64,000 nucleotides of DNA from Muricea muricata (GCA_963855995.1 OY979717.1:64350243-64414242); one strand, 5' to 3'; positions 33,512 to 44,449 are shown, counted from the first letter of the stretch. Program-made: numbers and translations. Notes: generated by a model not told the origin, from the letters alone.

Positions 33512-34200
33512 CCATCACACCATTCGAAATGGTGGGAGGAAAAAATGAAATAAGAATAAAAGAAATGTCGAAATCATATCTATATATATAATCATCCAGC
33601 CTCTTTTCCCGAGGGTGGGACGGTGGGAGCTATTTATCTCGAGACGCTTTGCGTACTGAACAGTTAATGACCAACATCATGCGCGGTCAGCGCAAGTACA
33701 GGCACACCCAGCATTGACACCTAACTTCCGGATCATTGACGCATGGCTTCCTACCTATTAACCTTGGTTATTATATAACCTCATATTAGTTGAAAAAAAA
33801 ATGGAGAACTTTGCGCTTTAGAAGCCAGATTGAAGAAAGTTATTCACATTGAATGATTGTCGCACAATAGTTGGGAAAAATACAGAACTTTGCACTTTAG
33901 GGGGCCAAAATTAAACAAAATTATTTGCAATAAGTGGAAAAAATTGCACCCCTGACTTAAACCCTTGGCTTTGCTGTGTTTATCATTAAGAAATCTAAAA
34001 CATTTTCCAATTAAAATTATTTGATTGTTTTTTTATTTAATTTTTTCAGTTGTTACAATTATTTTACATTGGCTTTTACATTACGGGTTTTACAGATTCC
34101 GAAATCCCGAGTTTTACAGATTCCGGGTTTTCGTATTCCTCATTCTATTCCTGATTCCTCATTCTGGGTTTTACAGATAGTCAAATATCACCAGCATTTT
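33512..34200. other. No gene recognised
   Basis: AT-rich with a short 'ggtttt acagattcc' direct repeat around 34085-34165 (several copies of tttacagattcc/gattcctcattc). No coding signal. Confidence 0.45.
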
Positions 34201-35749
34201 TGTGTCTTGTTTACTTCATGAACTCAAATATTGCAGGGGTGTAACTATGATGATATTTGGAGTTTGTTTCGTCTTATATCTGATCAAAATAATAGTAATA
34301 ATAATTAATACTTATATAGCCCTATTTACAATAACAGATCAGTAGCGCTTAACACAAAATATATCCTATTTACAATTCTATAAGTTACAAATCTAAAATA
34401 GGAGTTTACTATTATGTTAAAAATTGTTGAATAAAAAGATAGGTTTTTAGTGATTTCTTAAACTTCTCAATTTCGACTATGGTTCGAATGCCAACTGGAA
34501 GGCTATTCCATAACTGAGGTGCAGCAGCATAAAACGATCTCTGCCACCCAATGTTAGCAACAAGCATTTTCCCACTCGGAGGTAGTAGCAGAATACAGTC
34601 GTTGGATCAAAGACCATAGAATAACTTGGATTTGACTTTAATCAAGTCTTGAATATAAGAAGGTGCTAGCCTGTGGATGGCCTTAAAAGTTAAGAGTAGC
34701 ACTTTAAAGTGAATTCTTGCTTTGACAGGAAGTCAGTGTAATTGGCGTAGAACAGGAGGAATGTGGGAACGCTTTCGAATATCCACGACTAGTCTGGCGG
34801 CAGCATTTTGAACACGTTGGAGTTTAGAAATCTGTTTCTTGGGAAGTCCATAAAGTAAGCTGTTGCAGTAGTCTAATTTGCTGGTAATAAATGCATGTAT
34901 TAGGATCAACAGACTGTCTTTAGACAAGAACTTCTTAATACGCCTGATCATTATGAAGATGGAAAAAACATGCTTTACACACATTCGTTACATGAGTAGA
35001 CATCTTTAAATGTGAATCAAGCCAGCTGCCCAGATTTTTAACAATGGGCCTAGGATAGATTGTGGAGTTATTTACTAAGACACTCATAGGTTCTAATTTA
35101 CTCAGTTGCTGACGAGTACCAATAATCATAAACTCAGTCTTATCGTCATTCATCAGCAGTCTATCATGGATCATCCACCTCCTAATCTTCTCTATGCAAT
35201 TTTCCATAGCTAGCAGAGCATCTTGTTGTGATGAACCAGAAGTGGGCTTAAATAAAGTTGCGTATCATCGGCATAGCCATGTGCATCAGGAAGTTGGTCT
35301 TCAATTACTTTGAACAGCTTTGATGCATATATGATAAAAAGGAGGGGTCCTAAACATGATCCCTGTAGTACACCAGAATCTAACTTAAATTGCTTTGAGA
35401 TTGTTCCATTGAGAAATACTTGTTGACTTCTGTTTGTCAAATAGGACTTAAACCAGTCAAGGGCTTTTCCTTGAATTCCAACATCCTTATTGAGACGATC
35501 AATTAAGATGTCGTGATTGACAGTTTCAAAGGCAGCACTTAGATCAAGTGTTACCAACAAAATAACTTCTTGCGAATTAATCTTCAAAAGAATATCATTT
35601 GTAACTTTCAAGAGTGCTGTTCCAGTACTATGAAACTGTCTATAAGATTATTGTAACGGAGGATAAACCGAGTTAACCATCATGTGCGTATGGGTCTGGT
35701 TGAACACTGCCTTTTCTGCTAATTTTGAAACGTGTTGTAGATTACTTAT

Positions 35750-35886
35750 CACGACACTTTATGTATAAAAAAGGGGCGTGTGAATTCAAATAGTCATATT
35801 ATTATAGCACTGGTGAAGATCCGAGCTTACGGATCGAAAGCTCTGCAATAATAAATTTACGTGGTGTTTCCACAAAGCTTAACAAC
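35750..35886 (+). mobile_element. 137-bp retroposon with hammerhead-ribozyme-like core
   Basis: The insert is bounded by an exact 12-base duplication, TAGATTACTTAT (35738-35749 and 35887-35898), inside the LINE. It has no open frame. Its centre holds the hammerhead motif described in the next entry. Size, target duplication and ribozyme fit a small non-autonomous retroelement related to Penelope-like elements, many of which carry such ribozymes. Confidence 0.75.
35799..35854 (+). ncRNA. Candidate type I hammerhead ribozyme
   Basis: Stem I would pair TTATTATAGCA (35799-35809) with TGCAATAATAA (35844-35854), one A-A mismatch. The core is CTGGTGA (35810-35816; consensus CUGAUGA, one change), then a perfect six-pair stem II GATCCG/CGGATC (35818-35823 and 35830-35835), then GAAA (35836-35839) and GCTC (35840-35843). 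The self-complementary AGCT would form a short stem III, as in the minimal hammerheads of Penelope-like elements, with cleavage after the C at 35843. The one departure at a conserved core base (A to G) may reduce activity. Confidence 0.65.
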
Positions 35887-36436
35887 TAGATTACTTATTG
35901 GTCTAGAATTCTTGAAAAGAAGGTCAAGACCAACCTTCTTAAGTAAAGAATGGACAAGAGCATTCTTCCAGGCATCAGGGAACATTCCTGACTCCAAAGA
36001 AAAGTTGATGATTTTTGTGATGATCGGCAACAGTACATCAATACAGTCAATTACTAAAGGCGTTGGCATGGGATCAAGATTACAGCTCTTTTATGAGGAG
36101 CCTTTAACAAGTTGCAAGACTTCTTCTTCAGTGAGAACCGTAAAATTATCTAAGTGAGTAATTGTTATAGATGAATTGTCAACAGAATCGTTTGGCAAAC
36201 TGTGTGCACTAATATCGAACTTCGTGTGTATGTCTTGGATTTTTGAGACAAAATAACTTCCCATTTGATCTTCAAATTTCTGTTTGTCAATAAATTGAGG
36301 GAAAACTGATCTTTCATTATTCTGATTAAGCAATTTATTTACAGCAGTGAAGAGATTCTTTTGATTGGTATTATTCTCCTCGATGAAGTGGTGATAAAAC
36401 TGAGTTCGAGCTTCATTCATAAGTCGATTAGTCGAT

Positions 36437-36900
36437 TAGTCAGTAAGCACTCAGCATTAACTATTTTTTACACTATGTTACCCTTCATTTAAACGTAGAC
36501 CAGATCTTATATCTAGGCTAATAAGCCCAAATTATTTAACACATAAATTGGCCTGGGTGTATAAGTGTGCGTCATTTATCTTTAGTTCGGTCCAGATCCA
36601 GACTCGTTGCTACAAATAACATAGAACAACTCGACCGTGGCTGCGAGTTAGATATTTACCTTACCTGACTTAATTTCAAAACCTTGTGCAGGGCGTGCAA
36701 TTTCTTCGTCTTTAATTTGGTATTCCTGAAACCAGTTGACAAACTGTTTTAGTAAGCGTCCTTGTTTTTGGCTCTTGACCGCTAGAAGTACCACTAACCA
36801 CTTCAGAATAAAGACGTTTCGATATATTGTGCAACAAAAAACGATCAAGCACAAGAATAGCGAAAGCAGCGTGAACTCTGAGTCTTGACATCAAGAATGA
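36437..36900 (-). pseudogene. Repeat-borne exon copy B
   Basis: Second copy of the sequence at 19207-19280 plus 21620-21960, here contiguous. The minus strand reads SKRLYSEVVSGTSSGQEPKT, then KQFVNWFQEYQIKDEEIARP, then AQGFEIKSGK, without the stop seen in copy A but with a one-base frame change after RTL. A GT follows, so this is probably the donor end of an exon. Confidence 0.6.
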
Positions 36901-37216
36901 TACTACACCCTGTTAATAATTATGATGCAACTGCAAAATGCAAATATCTGCGATATCTCAAAAAGCATTGAAACTATGAGAGTGAGTCTACAACAAGATA
37001 GAATTTATCGAATTTTCGAAATTTTCAGCAATTTGGAGGTTAAATGACCAGATAATTTTAATTTTATTGATTATTTTCCCCAACCTGTGGGTGATTAAAT
37101 ATATAGCATGCATTCCTTTCTTTGTTTAGGTTGTTTACCTGAAATGTATTTTTGTGTTGGCAGGCCGAAACTATTTCCGATCTTTTATCAAGCAAGCTTT
37201 CAATTGTTTTTTTCTT

Positions 37217-37925
37217 TCATAAAACTAATTTTTTCGTCCAAACATAAATTACATCTTTTGGATCTTCCCTGTAAGCAATAGACTTTTTTATGGACCATTC
37301 TATGGTGAAATCTGTTTTGCTTTCCTTTAAGTGCCAAACGAGTTTCGAAAGTTCCGTTTCGTTTAAATATTTTTTGTGTGTGAAATATTTAATGATTCCT
37401 GTATCGCTCTTTTGTTGCTTTGTATACAATGTCCTTGTTCTGCAGTGGGCATGCGTGCTTGTTCCTACAGTTACAGTTCTCTGCACTGATGTCTTGTGGT
37501 TGGCTTTTCCTAATTATGCGTGTGTCGTGGCTTGATAATTGAGTTAACGTTACTCATGCAACTGTAAATGACCTCAACCGTGTTCCTATCGAAAATTTTG
37601 TGTAACTTGTTGCCTATTGGAAAGTGCGTGTCTACAAGCTTGAGGAAACTGCGTGCAATTGGCATTTTCGCTGAATGGAGGGTTAAACCAAATGAGTGTT
37701 GCGTTGTCTGTTCTTGTGTGGTTGCTGTGTTACATGTGGCATGTATTCTAGCTTGTGGCTGAAGTTGCTATGTTCTAGTGCGTTTTGATATGTTTGTACT
37801 GCATCGTCGAATACTTGTTTGTCAGATGACAGCGTTGAAATGCGCTTGTTGATAGATGCTGGAAGTTGCCTTAAAATGCTAGGTGGGTGATTAGAGTGTT
37901 TGTGTACGTATAACGGATCGTCATT
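37217..37925 (-). pseudogene. Penelope-like element, C-terminal part
   Basis: The minus strand reads KRNDDPLYVHKHSNHPPSIL, then QLPASINKRISTLSSDKQVF (37925-37800), then in another frame FLKLVDTHFPIGNKLHKIFD, RNTVEVIYSCMSN (37660-37540), then TGIIKYFTHKKYLNETELSK and VWHLKESKTDFTIEWSI (37420-37290). These are the ordered segments of a Penelope-like ORF from the thumb to the C-terminal region. Several frame breaks; inactive. Confidence 0.75.
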
Positions 37926-38400
37926 GCGCTTCCTATAAGGTTTATATTTAACAATTATTCGCCGAAGGCGAAGTGATTATTGGTGAATATTCACCGAGAC
38001 GAAGTCGAGATGAATACTTACCATAATCACTGTATAATTTCTTTAGTAAAATTTACGTGTATAAAATGTACAGCTGTCGTCCTTTATGAATACAGTTTAC
38101 TTCTGAAAATTCCTAAGTGAGGACTAAAGTTTACTTGCAATTTTTAAATAGTCAAAAAGTATTTAATAAGGTATTTGCAGACGATCTATTACCTTAAGAT
38201 AGTTTAACATCAAAGTTTGTTTGTATTCTTTGAGTTCATATTGATGCATTGTTTCTCTATTTGCTAATTTTGGCGAAAGTATAATAGGCTACATCAAAAC
38301 GACTCTCATTGGCGGCCATTTTGAAAAAATGCCAACTAGTAAATGATGCCTAATATTTACTGGTCAGGCAACCAATCAAAATGCTTGAAAACCATTATTT
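37926..38400. other. No gene recognised; short palindromic repeat
   Basis: The stretch 37945-38035 is a compact repeat (ttcgccgaaggcgaagtgat, then ttcaccgagacgaag). Its mirrored forms suggest a partial foldback element. The remainder is AT-rich. Confidence 0.4.
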
Positions 38401-38622
38401 AAGGCTGTTTTCCAGTTACGTGTTTTTCACACGTACGTACACGCACGTAAAAGACTAAATCAATTAAATAAATGAATAAATGTTTTGATGGAGAAAATTC
38501 AGCATTTGCTACGAGTTAGCATACTTTAGTGATTCTATTTGTTAAATACAAACTATTTAGAAGAGTTTAAGTTTTTACGTGTGTGCACGCGCGTGCAAAA
38601 ACGGATAGCTGGAAAGCAGCCT
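38401..38622. mobile_element. MITE with AGGCTG ends
   Basis: Left 'aaggctgttttccagttacg' and right 'cggatagctggaaagcagcc' are inverted, then both arms run into acgtgtttttcacacgtacg / ttttacgtgtgtgcacgcgc. The flanking bases TTA are repeated. It separates two minus-strand Penelope-like blocks. Confidence 0.7.
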
Positions 38623-38699
38623 TTACTAAAGGAATTATACTAATTTCCGGTAGCAAGGTCAAAAGTTACGTTCAGAAAGTTTACCACGTGTAAATTTGC

Positions 38700-38870
38700 T
38701 TCTGCTGTTATTTTGAGCCTCTTGATGCGACAATAGAGCGGAGTGGAACATTAGGTTTATGTATCTTTGGTAAACCGTAGAATTTTGGACAAGTGGAAGC
38801 TGGTGAATGGAGTCGTCGATAAAGATTCATCGATAAAGATTTCCTTCTTGCGTAAATCGAGTAGAAGTTT
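38700..38870 (-). pseudogene. Penelope-like RT entry fragment
   Basis: The minus strand reads YRRLHSPASTCPKFYGLPKI, then HKPNVPLRSIVASRGS. This is the start of the Penelope-like reverse transcriptase domain. It stops after RGS. It is head-to-head with the plus-strand copy that begins at about 38890 with the same PLRPIVASRGS motif. Confidence 0.8.
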
Positions 38871-38889
38871 AATAATGTTTCTTTCTGTT

Positions 38890-39893
38890 GAGGTAGCTGT
38901 ATCTTTCCACTCCGCCCTATTGTTGCATCAAGAGGCTCAGCTACCTACAATCTTGCACAACATTTGACCAAAATACCTGAGCCATTAGTTGGTAACACGC
39001 TACATCACGTTATCAGCTCTTCGTTCTTCATCCAAGAAATTAAAAATCTCCATCTTGGACCAAATGATGTTTTGATCAGCTTTGATGTGGTGAGTCTGTT
39101 TACTAACCTTCTGTGAATGTCATGAGACATGTGATACTGACAAGCCTGCATAAACGTAGTCAGTTATCTGTGGATGAAATCTTAGACCTACTAAAACTTC
39201 GCCTTTCAAGCACGTGTTTTCAATGGAGAGACACCTTTTACGAACAAACTAGTGGAGCAGCAATGGGTTCGCCTCTTTCCTCTGTATTGGCCAATATTTT
39301 CATGGAACATTTTGAACAGAAGCCCGTGGCAATAGTGTATTTTATTCCTAAACCCTGGAAACGATGAATAATATTCATCCATCCATACAATTTACCATTC
39401 AACATGAAGATGACCAACACTCCCTTTCGTTCCTCGATGTTGCTTTGACCAGACAACCAGATGGCACATCACAGCACTTCGTCTATCGCAAACCTACCCA
39501 CACTGATCGTTACCTCAACTACAGATCCTTTTATCACCCTGCAGTTAAATCCTCCGTTTGTAAAACCCTGGTAAGCCGTGCATACAAAGTCTGTGACAAA
39601 GATAGCATCACTAAAGAATTAGACCATCTAAACGTAGTGCGACAACAAAACGTTTTTCCAGCGGAAAATATTTCCTGAACACCACCTAGTACCACTAACA
39701 ATGAAATTAAACAAGAATTCTCTACATCGATATGTCTCCCGTACCTCGGCACTACTTCACATCTACTTGTATTTATCAAGTAGTAATTTTTATTTCTGAC
39801 TGATTTTATACTTTTTTCTCTATATAGAACTATAAATAAGTTGGCTTTTGCCTAATTTAACTGCGAGATTCAATCAACATATCATTGTCCATT
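38890..39893 (+). pseudogene. Penelope-like element, plus copy, internal deletion
   Basis: The plus strand reads PLRPIVASRGSATYNLAQHL, VLISFDVVSLFTN, LRLSSTCFQWRDTFYEQTSG, AAMGSPLSSVLANIFMEHFE (39240-39330), then KPWKR, then directly NNIHPSIQFTIQHEDDQHSL and FLDVALTRQPDGT, VYRKPTHTDRYLNYRSFYHP. The YVDD catalytic box that should lie between KPWKR and NNIHPS is deleted near 39365. The 3' untranslated tail continues to 39893 and again after the Gypsy insertion, at 43771 onward. Confidence 0.82.
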
Positions 39894-40134
39894 TGTAACG
39901 GACCGAGATTCCCAATAACACATAAACTCTTTCAGTTAGAATCTACTTTATTCGTCATGATCTCTCTATATTTATACACTGGTAAAATAGGGCGTTTACT
40001 ATGACTCTACATTATTTACATAAACTACGCACAGGAAGAACGCATATAGGAAAGGAGTGCTCACCACAATTTACATCGTCATGACCACGCGCAAATAATG
40101 CTAAGTCATTTAATCTATTTACACAATCGCTACA
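39894..40134 (-). repeat. Gypsy 3' LTR
   Basis: 241 bp, starts TGTAACGGACCGAG and ends CAATCGCTACA on the plus strand. Differs from the other LTR at only a handful of positions. Confidence 0.95.
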
Positions 40135-40182
40135 CCATCCTCCTCCTTTAATGTTCTCGTCCCGAGAACAGTCTTCAGCTTG

Positions 40183-41454
40183 TTAGTCATAACCATAACG
40201 GTTGGGAGGTCGTATATTTTGCCTAAGTCTGGCAGGCCTTGCTCTGGGGTTTCCCACCTGCTGAGGTGCAACGTCAACTACCTGAAACTCACCTATTTCT
40301 TGAGATGGGCAAACAAGTTCACCCGATTGAAAAGGGACATAACTTAAATTAAGTTGATCATGATGAACAACTTTTCCCTCACCACCCTGAGATACTATTT
40401 TGTAATTAACCCCCATCCGTTTTTGAATGCGGTAAGGCCCAACACATTTACTGCCTAATTTCCAGCCTTTAGGTTGCCTTAGCATTACCGTTTGACCTTC
40501 ACAAAATGGCCGCCAAGTGTTTGTCGTTTGTTTGTGCCCTGCACGTTTTTCGGATACTTTGGTAAGCTGCTGCTTTGCGATTTGTCTAACGTCACGGAAT
40601 ACTGACCTAAGTGTGTGTATATATTCGTTGCGAGTGGATGGATTTGAAAGTGGCCTGCCTAACTCCAATTCTAAAGGCAATCTCGGAGCACGCCCAAAAA
40701 CTACTTCATAAGAAGAGACCCCAAGTACATCATGCTTACTCGTGTTGTATGCAAATGTGACACTATCTAGCCATAAATCTCAATCATCTCTTCGACTTGA
40801 AGCAAAAGATGACAACATGTTCTGAAGTGTTCTGTTTTGTCGTTCTGTTTGACCGTCACACTGAGGATGATAAGCTGTTGTTCTGGTCTTGGTTATTCCC
40901 ACTGAATCGCATATCTCATGCATTAAAACGCTTTCAAAATTACGACCTTGATCGGAGTGTAAAACTGCAGGGGGACCAAATCTAGAAAATATTCTACTTA
41001 TCAAAAGTGGGGCTACTGTGCTTGCTTTTTGGTCAGGGGTAGCAAACGCCACACACCATTTAGTGAAGTGATCGACAACGACAAGTATATGCTTATTGCC
41101 TTGAGTAGTTTCTGGCAATGGTCCCATGTAATCCATTGCCCAAAATGTAAAGGGCTCCCCTACAGCTATATTACCCATTGGAGCTCGATTTAAATTAACT
41201 GGTGAGGTGCGATGTGCACAAACCGTACATTTCTTAACGTAAATTTCGACATCTGTTCTGATACCCGGCCAATAAAAACGCTTTCTCAACCTCTCCTCGG
41301 TGCGGGATATTCCTAAATGACCGGCAAACGGATTATCATGGACTGCTTTCAAAATTGTTTCTTGCAGAGCGGTGGGGACGACAATGACATAATTTGGATA
41401 ACTGAATTTAGTTTGCGATAATCGACACAAAACCGGAGTTCGCCGCTCTTTTTT
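40183..41454 (-). pseudogene. Gypsy integrase region, one stop codon
   Basis: The minus strand carries the zinc-binding segment (HLGISRTEERLRKRFYWPGI, then CTVCAHR), the catalytic core with the three acidic residues (WAMDYMGP, HSDQGRNFES, then CDGQTERQNR), and the C-terminal part with QTVMLRQPKGWKLGSKCVGP, which resembles the GPY/F module. A stop at 40779-40781 separates the core from the C-terminal frame. Upstream, the sequence joins directly to the beginning of the RT domain (GELRFCVDYRKLN in a shifted frame), so most of RT and all of RNase H are missing. Confidence 0.88.
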
Positions 41455-42744
41455 TTAACTAACGGGACTAGACCAGGCACTTGTACTAGAACGAATGACA
41501 CCTTGTTTTAGCATGTCGTTGATTTGGCGTTGTGCTTCATCCCTATGTGCATACGGTAAGGGCCTTGGCGCTTGTTTGATTGGGGGGGAAGTACCTGTGT
41601 TGATCTTATGTGTAGTTAGTGTTGTGCGGCTAAGTATTTCGTCGAATACATCTGAATATTTATATAACAACTGTTGTACACGTTTCCTGTCATCGGGTGT
41701 AAGAGAAGTGTCAATTACTGCATCAACCTTATCCATGAATGTTTTAGACAAATCGCTTTGCACGGCCCCGCAAACATCCGCGTCCGGCAAGTGTGACGTT
41801 GTAGAGCATGACTCAACCAAAGGACAAAAATCAGCTATGTTTTCACCGGCTACCAATTCGATTGGGTTTTGGGACATGTTAATAACACGTAAAGGCATTA
41901 CTCGGTGTTGGTCTGGTTTGACCACAACACGTGCTAAACTAAACCCCTGTCTGGCATCAATAGTGGTACCAGAACGTGGCTCTATCATACCGATTTTGCT
42001 GTTAGCACTTTTAGCTAACATCCCCTCCAAAATCATTTCAGTTCTAGGTGGTATTATTGCACTCTCGAGCAAAGCAACAACCGCATTGCTTTGAAACGTG
42101 GACTGACACAACAAACGATCAGTCGAAGAACGAGGCACCCGACTGTGAGTGACCCCAGCAAGGTCTGCCGTCATAGACTCTTTATCCCGTACAGAGGCTT
42201 TCCCATGGCGCCCAACTAAAATATAATCTTTCCCGGGGCCCTTAGTAATGGATAACTTATGGCGATTAATAAAATCCCATCCTAAGACACACTCGTATTG
42301 AATGTTGTCACTAACTAGAAAATCACTAGCATATGTAACTTTAGAATTACTAAATTTAACTACAGTGTTGAGTTGCCCAAGTATGTTCAAATTGGCTCCC
42401 GTAATGGAGACACATTGCTGAGCGCTAGTTTTATCTACCAAACTGTCATTAAAGTCAAGGATAGCTTGGACATTGTGACTGATGAACGATTTCATGGATC
42501 CAGTGTCCAGTAAAGCACGTACAAGAACACCATCGAGAAAGCAATCAACAAACGGGTGGACAATATCAATATTACATAAATCAGTGGTACTTACAATGGG
42601 ATGGTCGCTACTTCCACCAGAGTTTGGACCATCCCTTAGGAGTTTAAAGGAAACGGACAAGCACGAGCAAAGTGTCCCTGTTGACCACATGATGAGCAAG
42701 TTGGAGGGCGCGGAGCTCCATTGGTTTGACGGCGTTGGTAGCAA
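41455..42744 (-). CDS. Gypsy aspartic protease and start of reverse transcriptase
   Basis: The minus-strand frame includes the retropepsin motif LLDTGSMKSFIS near 42515-42480 and a following ECVLGWDFINRH. The C-terminal end (KYSDVFDEIL, then HKINTGTSPPIKQAPRPLPY, then SSTSAWSSPVS) is the entry into the RT domain. It overlaps the end of gag by about 110 bases in another frame, consistent with a gag-pol frameshift. The frame is broken by the deletion just after. Confidence 0.88.
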   Translation of the reverse strand: MLPTPSNQWSSAPSNLLIMWSTGTLCSCLSVSFKLLRDGPNSGGSSDHPIVSTTDLCNIDIVHPFVDCFLDGVLVRALLDTGSMKSFISHNVQAILDFNDSLVDKTSAQQCVSITGANLNILGQLNTVVKFSNSKVTYASDFLVSDNIQYECVLGWDFINRHKLSITKGPGKDYILVGRHGKASVRDKESMTADLAGVTHSRVPRSSTDRLLCQSTFQSNAVVALLESAIIPPRTEMILEGMLAKSANSKIGMIEPRSGTTIDARQGFSLARVVVKPDQHRVMPLRVINMSQNPIELVAGENIADFCPLVESCSTTSHLPDADVCGAVQSDLSKTFMDKVDAVIDTSLTPDDRKRVQQLLYKYSDVFDEILSRTTLTTHKINTGTSPPIKQAPRPLPYAHRDEAQRQINDMLKQGVIRSSTSAWSSPVS

Positions 42745-43493
42745 TTACGAGCAAAATGGCCAATTTTGCCACAGTTGTAACAAGCGTTTGAATTCGTTTG
42801 GCGCCCACGACGACGAGAGGTCGGCTGCGATGACTCGGCGTTGATTAACCTGTCTTCCAAAGTTTTCTGTTTTTCAGCAATCCCAGATACCATGGAGATT
42901 AATTCCGACAATTTTGCGTTGTCTGGAGCAGGTGTGAAGCTAGAACTAGCAACGGAGAAGTCGTTGCCAGGAGCGGGTGAAGCAAATCCCTCAACAGCAC
43001 GGTATCGTCGTACAAAAGCAAGCATTTCCTCCAGGATAGGAGTTGGATTGTGTTCCAGCAGCTTCAATTTGAGGAGATTTGGCAGTCCTTTCATGAACTG
43101 ACGTTGAATCAGTGTCGTCTTCCCACCATCTGCCAGTTCGGGGTCGGCCTTAGCGAGAAGATTCTCAAGCTCCCATTTATATACCGCAGGATCCTCTCCG
43201 GGACGAAGAACACGACTTTCAAACAATGCATGGAAAGTTTCGCGTTGAACAGCCGGGCAAAGGGACTTTCGAAGCTCCGCGACAGCATCGACGAACTGGG
43301 TACGCTTTTCTGCGGGAATAGCGTAAAAATGGCTTGCAGCTTTACCGCGAAGAAATGCGGGCAGTTTTAAAATTTTGTCATCGCGTTCCTCGGTAACTTT
43401 CCAACCATTGGCGTCACAGCAAGCGTTGAATTCACGCAACCAGCATTCAAAATCACCATTATCAAATCGCCCAGGCAAGATACTTGAAGACAT
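42636..43493 (-). CDS. Gypsy Gag with two CCHC zinc knuckles
   Basis: An intact 285-codon frame starts 33 bases inside the 5' LTR. The N-terminal part has the retrotransposon capsid pattern (FECWLREFNACCDANGW, AASHFYAIP, RRYRAVEG). The C-terminal part has two nucleic-acid-binding knuckles, CYNCGKIGHFARNC and CSSCGQQGHFARAC. It forms the particle shell and packages RNA in active relatives. Confidence 0.93.
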   Translation of the reverse strand: MSSSILPGRFDNGDFECWLREFNACCDANGWKVTEERDDKILKLPAFLRGKAASHFYAIPAEKRTQFVDAVAELRKSLCPAVQRETFHALFESRVLRPGEDPAVYKWELENLLAKADPELADGGKTTLIQRQFMKGLPNLLKLKLLEHNPTPILEEMLAFVRRYRAVEGFASPAPGNDFSVASSSFTPAPDNAKLSELISMVSGIAEKQKTLEDRLINAESSQPTSRRRGRQTNSNACYNCGKIGHFARNCYQRRQTNGAPRPPTCSSCGQQGHFARACPFPLNS

Positions 43494-43525
43494 AATAACA
43501 CCAGTTTAACCGCTGCCACCAGATT

Positions 43526-43766
43526 TGTAACGGACCGAGATTCCCAATAACACATAAACTCTTTCAGTTAGAATCTACTTTATTCGTCATGATCTTTCTA
43601 TATTTACACACTGGTAAAATAGGGTGTTTACTATGACTCTACATTATTTACATAAACTACGCACAGAAAGAACGCATATAGGAAAGGAGTGCTCACCACA
43701 ATTTACATCGTCATGACAACGCGCAAATAATGCTAAGTCATTTAATCTATTTACACAATCGCTACA
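43526..43766 (-). repeat. Gypsy 5' LTR
   Basis: 241 bp, partner of 39894-40134. It carries the promoter in this family. On the minus strand it precedes gag. Confidence 0.95.
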
Positions 43767-43770
43767 CATT

Positions 43771-43990
43771 TGTAATTTGACTACATTCTGTTCTCTATTA
43801 CTTTTTGCTTTCAATAACAGTGTGGACTGTATGGTCATTGTTTAAATATGCATCTTATATCTAAGAGAGTGCTCCAAAGAGTGGAGTTTTTGATAACGTA
43901 GCAAACACATTGTTAGCGAGATTATTAGTGTAATATGGTAGACAATTGTATGAACTTGATTGAAGTCGTGCGTCGTGCTGTACTGTATAT
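43771..43990 (+). other. Continuation of the Penelope-like 3' tail, no gene
   Basis: The sequence after the right CATT continues the tail interrupted by the Gypsy insertion. There is no coding signal. Confidence 0.5.
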
Positions 43991-43991
43991 A

Positions 43992-44449
43992 AGGCCAAGT
44001 AAAAAAAAAACATATGTTTCTCGTCCCCGCCCGCTTCCTTTTTCTTGGCCGCTTCCCCCTTTTTTTTTCTTAATTTCCTCTAAAAATTTCGCTTCATGAT
44101 TTTTCAAGTATATATTTGAGAACATCAAGTATTCAGAGCTTAAAACTACTGCGGGCTCATCCAAGTAGCTATCCGCTGACCGAAACACGAAACACAGATC
44201 ACTTTTTAAAATCATATAAAATGTACATGTTTTGTTTCGCTTTGCAATAAAAAATATATGCAAATTTTATGGTATCATGTACTTCATATTATTAGACTTT
44301 CGTTAAAATTCACGTTTTATTGCATGTTTTTCTCGCCTAACTACTTGAAAGCTTCTTACTTTGCCTAACAAAAAAAAACAACAAAAACCCCCCGCTTCCC
44401 TGCTTTTTAGCCAACGTCCGGACGAGAAACATTTTTTTTTACTTGGCCT
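43992..44449. mobile_element. MITE with AGGCCAAGT ends and poly-A/T arms
   Basis: Left 'aggccaagtaaaaaaaaaac' then tttctcgtcc; right ggacgagaaac then 'ttttttacttggcct' in inverted order. Each arm then enters a 'gcttcccc/ctttttcttggcc' stretch. About 458 bp. Confidence 0.75.

Larger units (their letters stand above)
34265..36430 (-). mobile_element. L2/CR1-like LINE, split by a small retroposon
   Basis: The minus strand reads a connector (36420-36090), SLESGMFPDAWKNALVHSLL (35990-35930), then after a 137-bp insertion SKLAEKAVFNQ, then TLDLSAAFETVNHDIL, FKSYLTNRSQQVF, LQGSCLGPLLFIIYASKL, and HGYADDTQLYL with an intact YADD (35600-35240), then [42 protein letters not shown] and [12 protein letters not shown] (to 34760). 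Frameshifts separate the blocks. The endonuclease is not seen, so the copy is 5'-truncated. The tail near 34265-34310 is AT-rich simple sequence. Confidence 0.82.
39894..43766 (-). mobile_element. Gypsy (Ty3) LTR retrotransposon, RT/RNase H deleted
   Basis: Two 241-bp LTRs (39894-40134 and 43526-43766), TG...CA ended and nearly identical, are flanked by the 4-base duplication CATT (39890-39893 and 43767-43770). On the minus strand: primer-binding site just inside the 5' LTR (TGGTGGCAGCGG, 43525 downward), gag, protease, the first part of RT, then integrase, and a polypurine tract (aaaggaggaggatgg) beside the 3' LTR at about 40135-40149. The element has landed in the 3' tail of a Penelope-like copy. 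The LTR match implies fairly recent insertion. Confidence 0.95.

Noticed and set aside
41495-42094. 199-codon plus-strand frame
   Set aside because: It is antisense to the Gypsy protease/RT frame, which carries the real motifs.
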